Origin: Stappia sp.
GTDB taxonomy: Bacteria; Pseudomonadota; Alphaproteobacteria; Rhizobiales; Stappiaceae
Length of the DNA stretch: 64,000 nucleotides
Assembly (NCBI RefSeq): GCF_040110915.1
Contig: NZ_CP157793.1
Location: forward strand, 2,926,939 to 2,990,938
Direction: 5' to 3'
A model generated the notes under the pieces. It had not been told where the DNA came from. It ran no database searches and worked only from the letters and a program-made list of their open reading frames with translations. Below are positions 6,646 to 16,341 of this stretch, one piece after another. Each line of letters begins with the position of its first letter. Positions within the stretch are counted from its first letter, which is position 1. The position numbers were made by a program, and so were the translations under genes.

Positions 6646-9479
6646 GTTCGCTGATCCCTCTGGGTTTCACAGCACCGCTGGCGCTCGCCGCCCTGCTGCT
6701 TCTGCCGGCCATCTGGTGGCTGCTGCGGCTGATTCCGCCGCGTCCGCGCCAGATCGCCTTTCCCCCGGCCCGGCTGCTGGCCGACATCGACCGGCGCGAG
6801 GAAACCCCGGACAAGAGCCCGCTGTGGCTGACGATCCTGCGGCTTCTCCTCGCCGCAGCCCTCATTCTGGCACTCGCCGGCCCGATCTGGCGCCCGGCGA
6901 CCGAAACGCCCGCCGGCGACGGGCCGCTGTGGATCCTGCTCGACAACGGCTGGGCCTCCGCCCACGCCTGGGATACCCGTCGCGAGGCGGCGGAACGGCT
7001 GATCGACGCGGCCGCCGCCGACAGCCGGACCGTCTATCTGGTCGCCACCGCCGAGGGACCGGACCAGCCGGAGGGACCACAGACGGCGACCGCGGCGCTG
7101 GAGCGGCTGCGCGCGCTGGAGCCGCGCCCCTGGCCGGCGGCGCGCGGCGCGGTGACCATCGCGCTTCGCAAGGCGGCCGCGACGCAGGCCCCCGGCGCTG
7201 TCGTCTGGCTGACGGCCGACGAGGCGGAGGCGACGACACCCCGCTTTCTGGACGATCTCGCCACCATTGCCGGAGACGCCGAGTTGCGCATTCACACCGA
7301 CCCCACAAGGCCGTCGGTGCTGGCCGACGCGCGCAATGACGTCGATGCCCTGACGGCCACGGTTCTCCCGGGCGCGGCGAGCGCGCCGCCGGTGCGCGTG
7401 CGGGCGCTTGACCGCAAGGGGCTCGTTCTGGGCGAGACACTGGCCACCTACGACGGCGACGAGACGCGCGGCACGGCGCGCTTCGACCTGCCGGTCGAGC
7501 TGCGCAACGACGTGACGCGGCTGGAGATCGTCGGCGAGCAGAGCGCAGCCGGCGTCCAATTGCTCGACGACCGGTGGCAGCGGCGCACCGTGGGCCTGGT
7601 CTCCGGCGCCTCCGTCGATCAGGCGCAGCCGCTGCTCTCGCCGCTCTATTATCTCGACCGCGCGCTGTCGCCCTTCACCGAATTGCGCCGCCCGCGCGCC
7701 GATGCGCTCGACGACGCGATCCCCGCGCTCATCGAAAGCGGCGCCTCGGTGCTGATCCTGGCCGACGTCGGCCGCATGCCGCCGAGCGCCCGCGACGCGG
7801 TCGCGCGCTGGGTGGAGCAGGGCGGCGTGCTGGTGCGCTTCGCCGGCCCGCGCCTGGCCGGTGGCACGGACGACCTGATCCCCACGCCCCTGCGCGCCGG
7901 CGACCGGGCGCTCGGCGGCAGCCTGTCCTGGGATGACCCGCAACCGCTCGCCGAGTTCTCGCAAGGCTCGCCCTTCGCGGGCCTCGAGGTGCCCGCCGAC
8001 GTCACCGTCAGCCGGCAGGTGCTGGCCGAGCCCGGCCCCGATCTCGCCGAGCGCAGCTGGGCCGTGCTCGCCGACGGCACGCCGCTGGTCACCGCCGCGC
8101 CGCGCGGGCGCGGCACGCTGGTGCTGTTCCATGTCTCCGCCGACACGAGCTGGTCGAACCTGCCGCTGTCCGGCACCTTCGTGGAGATGCTGCGCCGGGT
8201 CGTGGCCCTTTCGACGACAGCGCCGGCCACGGCCGGCCCGGAGACGGGCGCACCCGCCTCCGCCACGCGCGCCGCCGACACAATGCCCCAGCTTGCCCCC
8301 TCGCGGCTGCTCGACGGCTACGGCCGCCTCGGCCCGCCGCCGGCCTCCGCCATTCCCATCGGAGCCACCGACGAGATCGCGCCGGGCCGCCGCCACCCAC
8401 CGGGGCTCTACGGCAGCGACGACGCCTTTCGCGCGGTCAATCTGTTCACCGACCCGGACAACGCGCGCCGGCTGGACCTGAGCCCGCTTGCCGAGCGCGC
8501 GACGCTTTCGACCTATCCGAGCGCGCAGGCGACCGACCTGCGCCCCGCGCTCTTCGTGCTCGCGCTGCTGCTGCTCTTCGCCGACGCCCTCGCCATGATG
8601 GCCCTGCGCGGCGACCGGCGCGGCCTGCGCGGCCGGCTTGCCGGCGCGACCTGCGTGCTCGCCGCCGGCCTGCTGGTGCTGCCGCTGCTGGCTCCGGTCG
8701 CCGCGCAGGCACAGGACACCTCGGACGACATCCGCGCGCTCGACGCGACCCTCGATACGCGGCTTGCCTATGTGATCACCGGCGACGGCGCGCGCGACGA
8801 GATGAGCCGGCAGGGGCTCTACGGCCTGACCCGCTTCCTCGCGGGCCGCACGGCGCTGGAGCCCGAGGCGCCGATCGGCGTCGACGTCGCGGCCGACGAA
8901 CTCGCCTTCTTCCCCCTGCTCTACTGGCCGGTCTCCGAGGAAACGCCGATCCCGGACGCCGACACGCTTGCCCGGGTCGACGCCTTCATGCGCAACGGCG
9001 GGACGATCCTTTTCGACACGGCCGACCAGCTGTCCTCCGGCATCAGCGGCTTCGGCACCTCCCCCTCGGTGCTGCGGCTGCGCGCGATGCTCGACGGGCT
9101 GGATATCCCGCCGCTGGAACCGGTGCCGCCCGACCATGTGCTGACCAAGGCGTTCTATCTGCTCGACAGTTTCCCGGGCCGTTACACCGGCAGCCCGCTG
9201 TGGGTCGAGGCGGTGGAGACCGATCCGCGCGCGGCCTCGGGGCGTCCGGTGCGCGCCGGCGACGGGGTGTCGCCGATCCTCATCACCGGCAACGACTTCG
9301 CCGCCGCCTGGGCGATCGACGAGGCCGGCACCTATCTCTACCCGACCGTGCCGGCCGATCCCGTGCAGCGCGACTTCGCTTTTCGCGCCGGCGTGAACAT
9401 CGTGATGTATGCGCTGACCGGCAACTACAAGGCGGATCAGGTGCACATCCCGGCCCTGCTGGAACGGCTCGGACAATAG
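6642..9479 (+). CDS. DUF4159 domain protein with N-terminal BatA-like membrane domain
   Basis: The 945-residue protein opens with the BatA/aerotolerance N-terminal block (PLGFTAPLALAALLLLPAIWWLLRLIPPRP), with one or two membrane helices in the first 80 residues. A long vWA-like and glutamine-amidotransferase-like periplasmic or cytoplasmic middle follows. Another membrane segment lies around residues 640-690. The C-terminal DUF4159 domain has landmarks LDTRLAYVITGD, FFPLLYWPV and FMRNGGTILFDTADQ. It probably acts with the MoxR ATPase and DUF58 protein as a membrane complex; the substrate is unknown. The ATG at 6642 overlaps the DUF58 stop, which settles the start against a longer upstream frame. 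Confidence 0.88.
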   Translation: MSSLIPLGFTAPLALAALLLLPAIWWLLRLIPPRPRQIAFPPARLLADIDRREETPDKSPLWLTILRLLLAAALILALAGPIWRPATETPAGDGPLWILLDNGWASAHAWDTRREAAERLIDAAAADSRTVYLVATAEGPDQPEGPQTATAALERLRALEPRPWPAARGAVTIALRKAAATQAPGAVVWLTADEAEATTPRFLDDLATIAGDAELRIHTDPTRPSVLADARNDVDALTATVLPGAASAPPVRVRALDRKGLVLGETLATYDGDETRGTARFDLPVELRNDVTRLEIVGEQSAAGVQLLDDRWQRRTVGLVSGASVDQAQPLLSPLYYLDRALSPFTELRRPRADALDDAIPALIESGASVLILADVGRMPPSARDAVARWVEQGGVLVRFAGPRLAGGTDDLIPTPLRAGDRALGGSLSWDDPQPLAEFSQGSPFAGLEVPADVTVSRQVLAEPGPDLAERSWAVLADGTPLVTAAPRGRGTLVLFHVSADTSWSNLPLSGTFVEMLRRVVALSTTAPATAGPETGAPASATRAADTMPQLAPSRLLDGYGRLGPPPASAIPIGATDEIAPGRRHPPGLYGSDDAFRAVNLFTDPDNARRLDLSPLAERATLSTYPSAQATDLRPALFVLALLLLFADALAMMALRGDRRGLRGRLAGATCVLAAGLLVLPLLAPVAAQAQDTSDDIRALDATLDTRLAYVITGDGARDEMSRQGLYGLTRFLAGRTALEPEAPIGVDVAADELAFFPLLYWPVSEETPIPDADTLARVDAFMRNGGTILFDTADQLSSGISGFGTSPSVLRLRAMLDGLDIPPLEPVPPDHVLTKAFYLLDSFPGRYTGSPLWVEAVETDPRAASGRPVRAGDGVSPILITGNDFAAAWAIDEAGTYLYPTVPADPVQRDFAFRAGVNIVMYALTGNYKADQVHIPALLERLGQ

Positions 9480-9489
9480 GAGCGCGCGC

Positions 9490-11568
9490 GTGATCTGGTC
9501 CCTGTCCTTCGACCCCCTGCTGCCGATCTGGGCGCTCTCCGCCGCCGCGGTCCTCGCCGTCGCGCTCGCGGTGCTTTCGGCGGTGATGCGTCTGCCGGCC
9601 TGGCCCTTGCGCGGGCTGGCTATGGCGCTGCTCGTCGCCGCGCTCGCCGGCCCGGCGGTCGAACGCGAGGACCGCGAGCCCCTTGCCAGCGTCGTGTCGG
9701 TCATCGTCGACGACAGCCAGAGCCAGCGGCTGGGGGACCGGGCCGAGACCACCGAGGCGGCGCTTGCCACGCTGCAGGAGCGCTTCGCCGCCCTGCCCGG
9801 TTACGAGGTGCGCGTCACCCGCGCCGGACGCGGCGACGGCCGCACGGCGGACGGCACGGCGCTCTTCTCCGCGCTCGCCGACAGTCTGTCCGATGTGCCG
9901 CCGGAACGCATCGGCGGCGCCGTTCTCATCACCGACGGGCAGGTGCACGATATCCCCGAAAAGGCGGAGGATCTCGGCTTCGACGCGCCGCTGCACGGTC
10001 TGGTCACGGGCCGGGAGGACGAGGTCGATCGGCGGCTGGCCATCGCCAGGGCGCCGAAATTCGCGCTTGTCGGCTCGCAGCAGGTCGTCACGCTGCAACT
10101 TCAGGATCACGGCCGGACGGAGGCGGGCGGCGATGCCCGCATCCTGGTGCGCCGCGACGGCGAGATCGTCTCCGAACACCGCGCGCGCCCCGGCGCCACA
10201 CTCGACATTCCCGTCGAGATCGCCCACGGCGGCGACAACATCTTCGAGTTCTCCGCCGACACGCTGCCCGGCGAACTGACCGAACTGAACAACCGCGTCG
10301 TCGTCACCGTGGAGGGCATTCGCGAGAACCTGCGCGTGCTGCTCGTCTCGGGAAGCCCGCACGCGGGCGAGCGCACCTGGCGCAATCTCCTGAAGTCCGA
10401 CGCCTCGGTCGATCTGGTGCATTTCACCATCCTGCGCCCGCCCAACAAGCAGGACGGGACGCCGATCAACGAGCTGTCGCTGATCGCCTTCCCGACGCGC
10501 GAGCTGTTCTCGACCAAGATCGACGAATTCGACCTGATCATCTTCGACCGCTACGTGCGGCGCGGCGTGCTGCCGCTGCTCTATTTCGACAACATCGCCC
10601 GCTACGTGCGCGACGGCGGCGCCGTGCTGGTGGCGAGTGGCCCGGACTATGCCGATGGCGGCAGCCTCTACCGCACGCCGCTCTCGCCCGTGCTTCCGGC
10701 CGAGCCGACGGGGATGATCTACGAGGAGCCCTTCCGCGCGGCGATCTCCGACACCGGCGAGCGCCATCCCGTGACGCGCGGACTGCCCGGCGCAACCGCG
10801 ACGCCGCCCGACTGGAGCCGCTGGTTCCGGCTGGTGGAGGCCAATGTGGCCGCCGGCGACACCTTGATGAACGGGGTAGACGACAAACCGCTCCTGGTGC
10901 TCTCGCGCGAGGGCGAGGGCCGCGTCGCGGTGCTGCTGTCCGATCACGTGTGGCTGTGGGCGCGCGGCTACGAGGGCGGCGGACCGCATGTGCCGCTGCT
11001 GCGCCGCCTCGCCCATTGGCTCATGCAGGAACCGGATCTGGAGGAAGAGGCGCTTCGGCTTTCCGCGCGCGGCGCGGAGGTCGTCGCCGAACGGCAGACG
11101 ATCTCGGAGGCCGTCGGCGATCTGACGCTGACGCTGCCGGGCGGCGAGACCCGCACGCTCACGCCGACCGAAGTGTCGCCGGGCCTGTGGCGGGCGAACA
11201 CGCCCGCACCCGATCTCGGCCTCTACACGGTCGACGACGGCACGCGCAAGGCGCTCGTCCATGTCGGCCCGCCCAACCCGCGCGAGTTCACCGACGTCCT
11301 CAGCACGACCGCCACGCTGGCGGGGCTCGCCTCGGAAACGGGCGGCTCGGTGCGCCGCGTCGCGGATGCCGGGGGCGAACTGCTGATGCCGCGCGTGGTG
11401 CCGCTGCGCCGTGCCTCCGCCTTTGCCGGCGACGGCTGGATCGGCTTTCGCACCACGGATGCGAGCGTCTTGAAGGGCGTCGACCGCTATCCGCTGTTCC
11501 AGGGCCTTCTGGGCCTTGCGCTTCTGCTCGGCGCCGTCTCGCTGCTGTGGTACCGCGAAGGGCGCTGA
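9490..11568 (+). CDS. Membrane protein with class I glutamine amidotransferase-like/vWA-like domain
   Basis: This 692-residue protein starts with GTG at 9490, ten bases after DUF4159. Two N-terminal membrane helices (about 14-34 and 40-57) are followed by a vWA-like segment (SVIVDDSQSQRLGD) and a long extracytoplasmic part. A C-terminal helix (LFQGLLGLALLLGAVSLLWY) brings the tail back to the membrane. The segment LRVLLVSGSPHAGERTWRNLL resembles the amidotransferase-like domains seen in such operons. It closes the MoxR-DUF58-DUF4159 operon and is probably part of the same complex. The biochemical role is unknown. Confidence 0.82.
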   Translation: MIWSLSFDPLLPIWALSAAAVLAVALAVLSAVMRLPAWPLRGLAMALLVAALAGPAVEREDREPLASVVSVIVDDSQSQRLGDRAETTEAALATLQERFAALPGYEVRVTRAGRGDGRTADGTALFSALADSLSDVPPERIGGAVLITDGQVHDIPEKAEDLGFDAPLHGLVTGREDEVDRRLAIARAPKFALVGSQQVVTLQLQDHGRTEAGGDARILVRRDGEIVSEHRARPGATLDIPVEIAHGGDNIFEFSADTLPGELTELNNRVVVTVEGIRENLRVLLVSGSPHAGERTWRNLLKSDASVDLVHFTILRPPNKQDGTPINELSLIAFPTRELFSTKIDEFDLIIFDRYVRRGVLPLLYFDNIARYVRDGGAVLVASGPDYADGGSLYRTPLSPVLPAEPTGMIYEEPFRAAISDTGERHPVTRGLPGATATPPDWSRWFRLVEANVAAGDTLMNGVDDKPLLVLSREGEGRVAVLLSDHVWLWARGYEGGGPHVPLLRRLAHWLMQEPDLEEEALRLSARGAEVVAERQTISEAVGDLTLTLPGGETRTLTPTEVSPGLWRANTPAPDLGLYTVDDGTRKALVHVGPPNPREFTDVLSTTATLAGLASETGGSVRRVADAGGELLMPRVVPLRRASAFAGDGWIGFRTTDASVLKGVDRYPLFQGLLGLALLLGAVSLLWYREGR

Positions 11569-11598
11569 CCGGTTGTTATCGCGTCAGGCCCGGCCATC

Positions 11599-12105
11599 TC
11601 AGACGCGCGGCGCTCCGCCGCGCGTGGCGCCCGCCGGCATCTCCGCATCCGGATCGAGCCGCGCGATCAGCAGCCGGGCCGGATCGACCGGACCGGGCAG
11701 CGTGATGCGCCCCGGCGGCACCGGCTCGAACCCCAGCGGGCCGTAATAGGGCGCGTCGCCGACGAGCAGCACGGAGCCTTCGCCGAGCGCACGCGCGCTC
11801 TTGAGCACATGCGCGACGAGCAGCCGACCGAGCCCCTGGCTCTTGAAGGCCGGCGCGACGGTCAGCGGCCCGAGCAGCAGCGACGGCGTGTCGCCGATGG
11901 AAATCCGGGTCAGCCACACGGAGCCGGCGATCGCCTCGCCGCTCAGCCCGACGAAACTGAGGCGGGGATCGTGCGCAACACCCTCGCGCAGCCGGAAGGC
12001 GGTGCGGGCGAACCGGCCGGGCCCGAAGGCTTCGGCCTGAAGGGTTTCGACATGCGGAAGGTCGGACGGCTGTTCGGTCCGGATGAGCCAGGCATTGGCA
12101 AGCAT
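11599..12105 (-). CDS. GNAT family N-acetyltransferase (YhbS-like)
   Basis: The 168-residue protein has the GNAT acetyl-CoA core: LLLGPLTVAPAFKSQGLGRLLVAHVL, containing the Q-x-x-G-x-G/A pyrophosphate loop (QGLGRL). The sequence DAPYYGPLGFEPVPPG follows, a YhbS/predicted-acetyltransferase hallmark. It should transfer acetyl from CoA to an amine; the substrate is unknown. It is convergent with the MoxR operon, with only 30 bases between the stops and no obvious terminator. Confidence 0.85.
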   Translation of the reverse strand: MLANAWLIRTEQPSDLPHVETLQAEAFGPGRFARTAFRLREGVAHDPRLSFVGLSGEAIAGSVWLTRISIGDTPSLLLGPLTVAPAFKSQGLGRLLVAHVLKSARALGEGSVLLVGDAPYYGPLGFEPVPPGRITLPGPVDPARLLIARLDPDAEMPAGATRGGAPRV

Positions 12106-12494
12106 GATGGGGATCTCGACGATGAACGAAAGGCAGATCAGCCGCCGCGTCGCCGACCGCCCCTGTCGTCTTGCCTCAGACGACGGCAGCCGGGACCGCG
12201 CGCGGCGCGAAGCGCGAGGACAAGCCTCGTCGCAGTTCTCGTCGTCGCTGCCGGTTGAAGGCGGTCATGCCGGTGGGTCCCCGTTCGCGGACCCTGCGCC
12301 CGCGGTGGCAGGGTCGATAGCATGGGGCCGGCGCGTCGTAAAGCCGTTTGCGGCCTCCTCCCGACACCCGGCCGGCGGGACCATCGTTCACGCAAGGTGA
12401 ACGCACTTTCCAGAGCGTTGAAGAAAGATGTCCCTCCCCCATCTTTCCGCACAGACAACGATGCAATCGACAGGAAGCGACAGGGAGGCCACCC
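12106..12494. other. Intergenic region between divergent GNAT and glutathionyl-hydroquinone reductase genes
   Basis: These 389 bases must carry the promoters of two divergent genes. A short inverted repeat (AAAGATG at 12424-12430 with CATCTTT at 12440-12446) lies about 50 bases upstream of the reductase start, and AGGGAGG at 12482-12488 is its ribosome site. A 30-codon minus-strand frame at 12176-12268 has no ribosome site, so I do not call it. Confidence 0.4.
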
Positions 12495-13475
12495 ATGGGA
12501 CGTCTCGTGGACGGTGTCTGGCACACCGACTGGTACGACACGAAATCGACCGGCGGACGGTTCGTGCGCAAGACTTCCGCCTTCCGCAACTGGGTTACGC
12601 CCGACGGCGCGCCGGGCCCGAGCGGCAGCGGCGGCTTTGCGGCAGAGGCCGGGCGGTATCACCTGATCGTCTCGCTCGCCTGTCCCTGGGCCCATCGCAC
12701 GCTGATCCTGCGCCGGCTGAAGCGGCTGGAGGACACGATCACCGTTTCAGTGGTCGAGCCGCTGATGCTCGACGACGGCTGGACCTTCGCCGAGCCCGAT
12801 CCGGTGACGGGTGCCGAAACCGCCTGGCAGGTCTATGTGAAGGCCGATCCGGTCTATTCCGGCCGCGCCACCGTGCCGATCCTCTGGGACCGCGAGCGCG
12901 AAACCATCGTCTCCAACGAATCCTCGGAAATCCTGCGCATGTTCAACGCAGCCTTCGACGCCCTGGACGGCGTGGAGACGCGCCTCGACGTCTATCCGCA
13001 GGAGCTTCGCGAGGAGATCGACGCGGTGAACGCGCGCGTCTACGACACGGTCAACAACGGCGTCTACAAGGCCGGCTTCGCCACCACGCAAGGCGCCTAT
13101 GAAGAGGCGGTGACGCAGCTCTTCGAGAGCCTCGACTGGCTGGAGGACCGGCTGGCGCGCCAGCGCTATCTCGTCGGCGGACGGATCACCGAGGCCGACT
13201 GGCGTCTTTTCACCACGCTGGTGCGCTTCGATCCGGTCTATGTCGGCCACTTCAAGTGCAACCTGCGCCGGATCGTGGACTATCCGAACCTCTCCAACTA
13301 CCTGCGCGAGTTGTATCAGCACCCGGGCGTCGCCGGCACCTGCGACTTCGAAACCATCAAGACGCATTACTACGGCTCGCACGAGACGGTGAACCCGACA
13401 CGGATCGTGCCGCTCGGGCCCGTGCTCGATCTCGACGCGCCGCACGACCGGGACCGGCTGCCGCTCGCCGCGTGA
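12495..13475 (+). CDS. Glutathionyl-hydroquinone reductase (Xi-class glutathione transferase)
   Basis: The 326-residue protein has the Xi-class GST signature SLACPWAHRTLI with catalytic Cys63. The downstream block is VPILWDRERETIVSNESSEILRM, and the C-terminal domain has LVGGRITEADWRLFTTLVRFDPVYVGHFKCN. Such YqjG/PcpF-type enzymes reduce glutathionyl-hydroquinones and recycle glutathione from quinone adducts. The ATG at 12495 is supported by an AGGGAGG site. Length and motifs are typical, so I am confident of the family, less of the natural substrate. Confidence 0.92.
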   Translation: MGRLVDGVWHTDWYDTKSTGGRFVRKTSAFRNWVTPDGAPGPSGSGGFAAEAGRYHLIVSLACPWAHRTLILRRLKRLEDTITVSVVEPLMLDDGWTFAEPDPVTGAETAWQVYVKADPVYSGRATVPILWDRERETIVSNESSEILRMFNAAFDALDGVETRLDVYPQELREEIDAVNARVYDTVNNGVYKAGFATTQGAYEEAVTQLFESLDWLEDRLARQRYLVGGRITEADWRLFTTLVRFDPVYVGHFKCNLRRIVDYPNLSNYLRELYQHPGVAGTCDFETIKTHYYGSHETVNPTRIVPLGPVLDLDAPHDRDRLPLAA

Positions 13476-13500
13476 GCTCTGCACGGCGCCCACGCCGCGT

Positions 13501-13992
13501 CTACCAGGTCTCGGAAATCTCCGCCTGCCCCGCGAGTTCGGCAAGCCGCCGCCGCGTGGCGGGCGTCGCCCCTTCGGGAAGGGCGTCGGGCGAATAAAAC
13601 CCGACCTCGCGGATTTCCAGGCCTGTCGTGAAGCCGCCCGGCGGCTGCGCCACGCCATCGAGACGATAGAAGCCGACGTGGTCGCGCGGGTCGATGCGGG
13701 CGTTTTGATAGATCGCGACGAGGCGCGGTCGAGTGTTCGTCGCGACCCCGGTTTCCTCGCGCAATTCCCGCAGCGCCGCCGCCGCCAGCGTCTCGCCCGG
13801 ATCGACGCCGCCGCCGGGCAGATACCAGCCCGGCGTGTAGCTGTGACGCACCAGCAGGACGCGTCCCTCATCGTCGAAGGCGGCGACCCGCACGCCGAGC
13901 GTCATTGCGCGCCGGACCCGACCGAGCCCGATCATGAGCGCGCTCGCCCGGCGCGCGAACCACGACGGCCGGTATCCCCGCGCAGCACTCAC
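13501..13992 (-). CDS. NUDIX hydrolase
   Basis: The 163-residue protein contains a full Nudix box, [24 protein letters not shown] (GGGVDPGE plus RELREETGV). It is preceded by [17 protein letters not shown], typical of small housekeeping NUDIX enzymes that hydrolyse nucleoside diphosphate derivatives. The N-terminal 30 residues are basic and may be a non-conserved extension. It converges with the reductase gene, whose stop lies 25 bases away. Confidence 0.85.
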   Translation of the reverse strand: MSAARGYRPSWFARRASALMIGLGRVRRAMTLGVRVAAFDDEGRVLLVRHSYTPGWYLPGGGVDPGETLAAAALRELREETGVATNTRPRLVAIYQNARIDPRDHVGFYRLDGVAQPPGGFTTGLEIREVGFYSPDALPEGATPATRRRLAELAGQAEISETW

Positions 13993-14187
13993 CGCGCCCC
14001 GCTCCCGCCGGACGCCGGCCGTCGCACCGGCAAGGCTTTCTTAACCGGCCATGCGGGCCGCGCAGGGGAGCACTGCGAAAGCGTGTGTTGTGAAGCGCGC
14101 CGACTGCGACCACATTCCGCGCGTCCGCAGGCGATCCCGCGCAATAGGGCGCGACGCGATGCCTTCGGACGCCCAAAGGAGACTCCC

Positions 14188-14301
14188 ATGTTCACGGCGT
14201 TGTTCACGGCTCGCAGGAAGCGGCGGTTCGCATGGCGGCCGGCGGTCGATCTGACCAACCCGCGCATTGCCGCGACGCTGACCACCTTCAGCGCAAACTG
14301 A
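14188..14301 (+). CDS. Small basic hypothetical protein (37 aa)
   Basis: A 37-codon frame starts at ATG 14188 directly behind a near-perfect ribosome site (AAAGGAG, 6-base spacer). It encodes a basic N-terminus (MFTALFTARRKRRFAW) followed by VDLTNPRIAATLTTFSAN. The ribosome site is among the strongest in the window, which argues that it is translated. I do not recognise it. It lies upstream of, and on the same strand as, the metallophosphoesterase, so it could be a leader or an independent small protein. Confidence 0.55.
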   Translation: MFTALFTARRKRRFAWRPAVDLTNPRIAATLTTFSAN

Positions 14302-14433
14302 CACATCCCGGGGCGCGCCCCGCGCGCGGCCACGATTCCTTCGGGCGCGACCTGTCGCGCCCCTGCAAGGCGCCCGGTTCCACCGCGGCGCTTTTTGCTT
14401 GACCGGCGGACCGCTTCCTTCTGATGTGACGCC

Positions 14434-15360
14434 ATGTTCCGCCTTGCCCACCTGTCCGACCCGCATCTGGGTCCAATGCCCGACGCGCGCCTGCGCGACC
14501 TGATGTCGAAGCGCATGATCGGCTACGTCAACTGGCATCGCAACCGCGCGCGCGCCCTGACCGCCTCCTGGCTCGACCGCCTTGTGGACGACATGCGCCG
14601 CCAGGCGCCCGACCATGTCGCGCTGACCGGCGATCTCGTCAACATCGCGCTCGATCAGGAGATCGCCGCCGCGCGGCGCTGGCTCGATGCCCTCGCGCCA
14701 CCGGATCGCCTGTCCGTGGTTCCGGGCAACCACGACGCCTATGTGCCGGGCGCATTGCGCCGGGCCAGCGAGGCCTGGGCGCCCTACATGACCGGGGACG
14801 GCGCGCCGGGCGTGCATTTTCCCTATGTGCGCAAACGCGGCCCCCTCGCCCTCGTCGGCGTGTCGAGCGCGCGCGCCAGCGGCCCGTGGTTCGCCACCGG
14901 ACGCATCGGCAGCCGTCAGACACGCCACCTGCGCGAAACGCTGGAGGCGTTGGGCGCGCAAGGAGTGTTCCGGGTCGTGATGATCCATCATCCGCCGCAG
15001 CGCGGCGCGACCGCCTGGCACAAGCGGCTGACGGACGCCTCGCGCGTGCGCGCCGCGATCAAGCGCGCGGGCGCGGAACTCGTCCTGCACGGCCACACCC
15101 ATCTGGCCACGCGCACCCATATCGAGGGCCCGCACGGACCGGTTCCCGTGATCTGCGTGCCCTCGGCCTCCAACGGCCCCGGCCACAAGCGCCCGGCGGC
15201 GCGCTACAATCTGTTCTCGATCGACGGTGCGCACGGCGCCTGGACCTGCGAGATGGAAGAGCGCGGTTTTCGCGCGCAGACATTGGAAGACGCGGGAGGT
15301 GTGGACACGCTCGCGCGGCACAGTCTCGCGATTCCCGGCACGCCCGCAGCCGTAGCCTGA
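14434..15360 (+). CDS. Calcineurin-like metallophosphoesterase
   Basis: The 308-residue protein shows all metal-ligand motifs of the calcineurin-like family in order: HLSDPHLG (D-x-H), LTGDLVN, VVPGNHDAY, MIHHPPQ and LHGHTHLAT. It hydrolyses phosphomonoesters or diesters, possibly cyclic nucleotides or lipid intermediates, in the cytoplasm. There is no signal peptide. No neighbour points to a specific substrate. Confidence 0.9.
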   Translation: MFRLAHLSDPHLGPMPDARLRDLMSKRMIGYVNWHRNRARALTASWLDRLVDDMRRQAPDHVALTGDLVNIALDQEIAAARRWLDALAPPDRLSVVPGNHDAYVPGALRRASEAWAPYMTGDGAPGVHFPYVRKRGPLALVGVSSARASGPWFATGRIGSRQTRHLRETLEALGAQGVFRVVMIHHPPQRGATAWHKRLTDASRVRAAIKRAGAELVLHGHTHLATRTHIEGPHGPVPVICVPSASNGPGHKRPAARYNLFSIDGAHGAWTCEMEERGFRAQTLEDAGGVDTLARHSLAIPGTPAAVA

Positions 15361-15443
15361 CGCCCTTTGGCGACAACGCCTGGGGAGCGCGCCTGGGGAG
15401 ATATCGCTCTCGGAAGATCTTGATCCAGCGACCGTGACGCGCG

Positions 15444-16055
15444 TCAGTTGAGCGGATTGGCGAACCACGCATAGCCGATGAGCGCCGCGGCGCCGACCAG
15501 AAGCCCGACGGCGAAGGCCGCGAACGGACCCCACAGGCCGCGCACATGCGGCACCTGCGGCGGGTCGGCCTCCGCGCTTCCCGCCTCCTGAGCCGCCTGG
15601 GCCGGCGGCGCCTCGCGCAGGCGCTTCGACAACCAGTCGCCTTCCACCGCGCGTTCGCGCTCCAGGACCCGCTCGGCGATATATTCGGTGATGCAGTCGG
15701 CCATGTCCTCGAGCTCGGTCGTCTCGAGGATCACCGTGCGGCCGATGCGCGTATCCTTGATGAAGCGGTAGGTGCGCTTGTCGCGCCCCATCGCCACATG
15801 GCTGGTGATGTCGATCCACAGGCGCGGCACATTGCCCGGCACGATCTGGAACGAGAACTGGTCGTCGTCCTCGGGCACTTCCTTGAAGACGTCCTGCAGT
15901 TCCTCGCTGAGCAACTCGAGGCGGGCACGCTCGGACTCCTGCAATTCGACCACCACATCGGTGCGCTCGACCTCGGCGAGCTTGACCTTGCGGATCGCAT
16001 CGCGAAGGCTGCGCACCTTGGCGTGCGGTACGACATTGTCACGCGATCTCGTCAT
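15444..16055 (-). CDS. Hypothetical protein with C-terminal membrane anchor
   Basis: The 203-residue protein starts at ATG 16055 behind AGGAA. An earlier in-frame codon at 16100 has no ribosome site. The soluble N-terminal part (about 1-140) is charged and helical/beta mixed, with the stretch VPRLWIDITSHVAMGRDKRTYRFIKD in two halves. A proline/alanine linker and one C-terminal helix (WGPFAAFAVGLLVGAAALIGYAWF) follow. It therefore looks like a tail-anchored cytoplasmic protein. I know of no function; similar proteins appear to be confined to alphaproteobacteria. Confidence 0.7.
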   Translation of the reverse strand: MTRSRDNVVPHAKVRSLRDAIRKVKLAEVERTDVVVELQESERARLELLSEELQDVFKEVPEDDDQFSFQIVPGNVPRLWIDITSHVAMGRDKRTYRFIKDTRIGRTVILETTELEDMADCITEYIAERVLERERAVEGDWLSKRLREAPPAQAAQEAGSAEADPPQVPHVRGLWGPFAAFAVGLLVGAAALIGYAWFANPLN

Positions 16056-16112
16056 GCGGCTTCCTGTTCCGGCCAAATCCACCGAGGCCCCGCCCGGCAC
16101 TCGGCTCGTCGT

Positions 16113-16171
16113 GATCGAGGCTCATAGCGATCCAGGCTCGAAGTGCTCGGGGCCTGTAGCGATCGAGGCTC
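16113..16171. repeat. Short direct repeats GATCSAGGCTC
   Basis: Three copies of an 11-base unit lie upstream of the anchored hypothetical gene: GATCGAGGCTC at 16113, GATCCAGGCTC at 16129 and GATCGAGGCTC at 16161. They are close to exact but irregularly spaced. The role is unknown; slippage-derived repetition is the simplest reading. Confidence 0.5.
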
Positions 16172-16341
16172 GTGATCGAATGGCGCGCGGCACCGCCCTG
16201 GACGCGCACGCATTCAGTAAACGAACTCTTAACGGAAACGTTTACCATAGTCTGTCACGCACCGCAGCAGCACGGAGCACTCCCACTGATTCTTCCACTG
16301 CGGAAGTCGCAAACATGGTTAACGCGAGTTAGGACTTTTTG

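Noticed and set aside
6552..9770. 1072-codon minus-strand frame opposite the DUF4159 gene
   Set aside because: Antisense shadow; no domain or ribosome site, and the plus-strand gene has membrane helices, DUF4159 landmarks and coupled start.
12176..12268. 30-codon minus-strand frame (MTAFNRQRRRELRRGLS)
   Set aside because: No ribosome site, not adjacent to a promoter signal, basic composition typical of random GC-rich frames.
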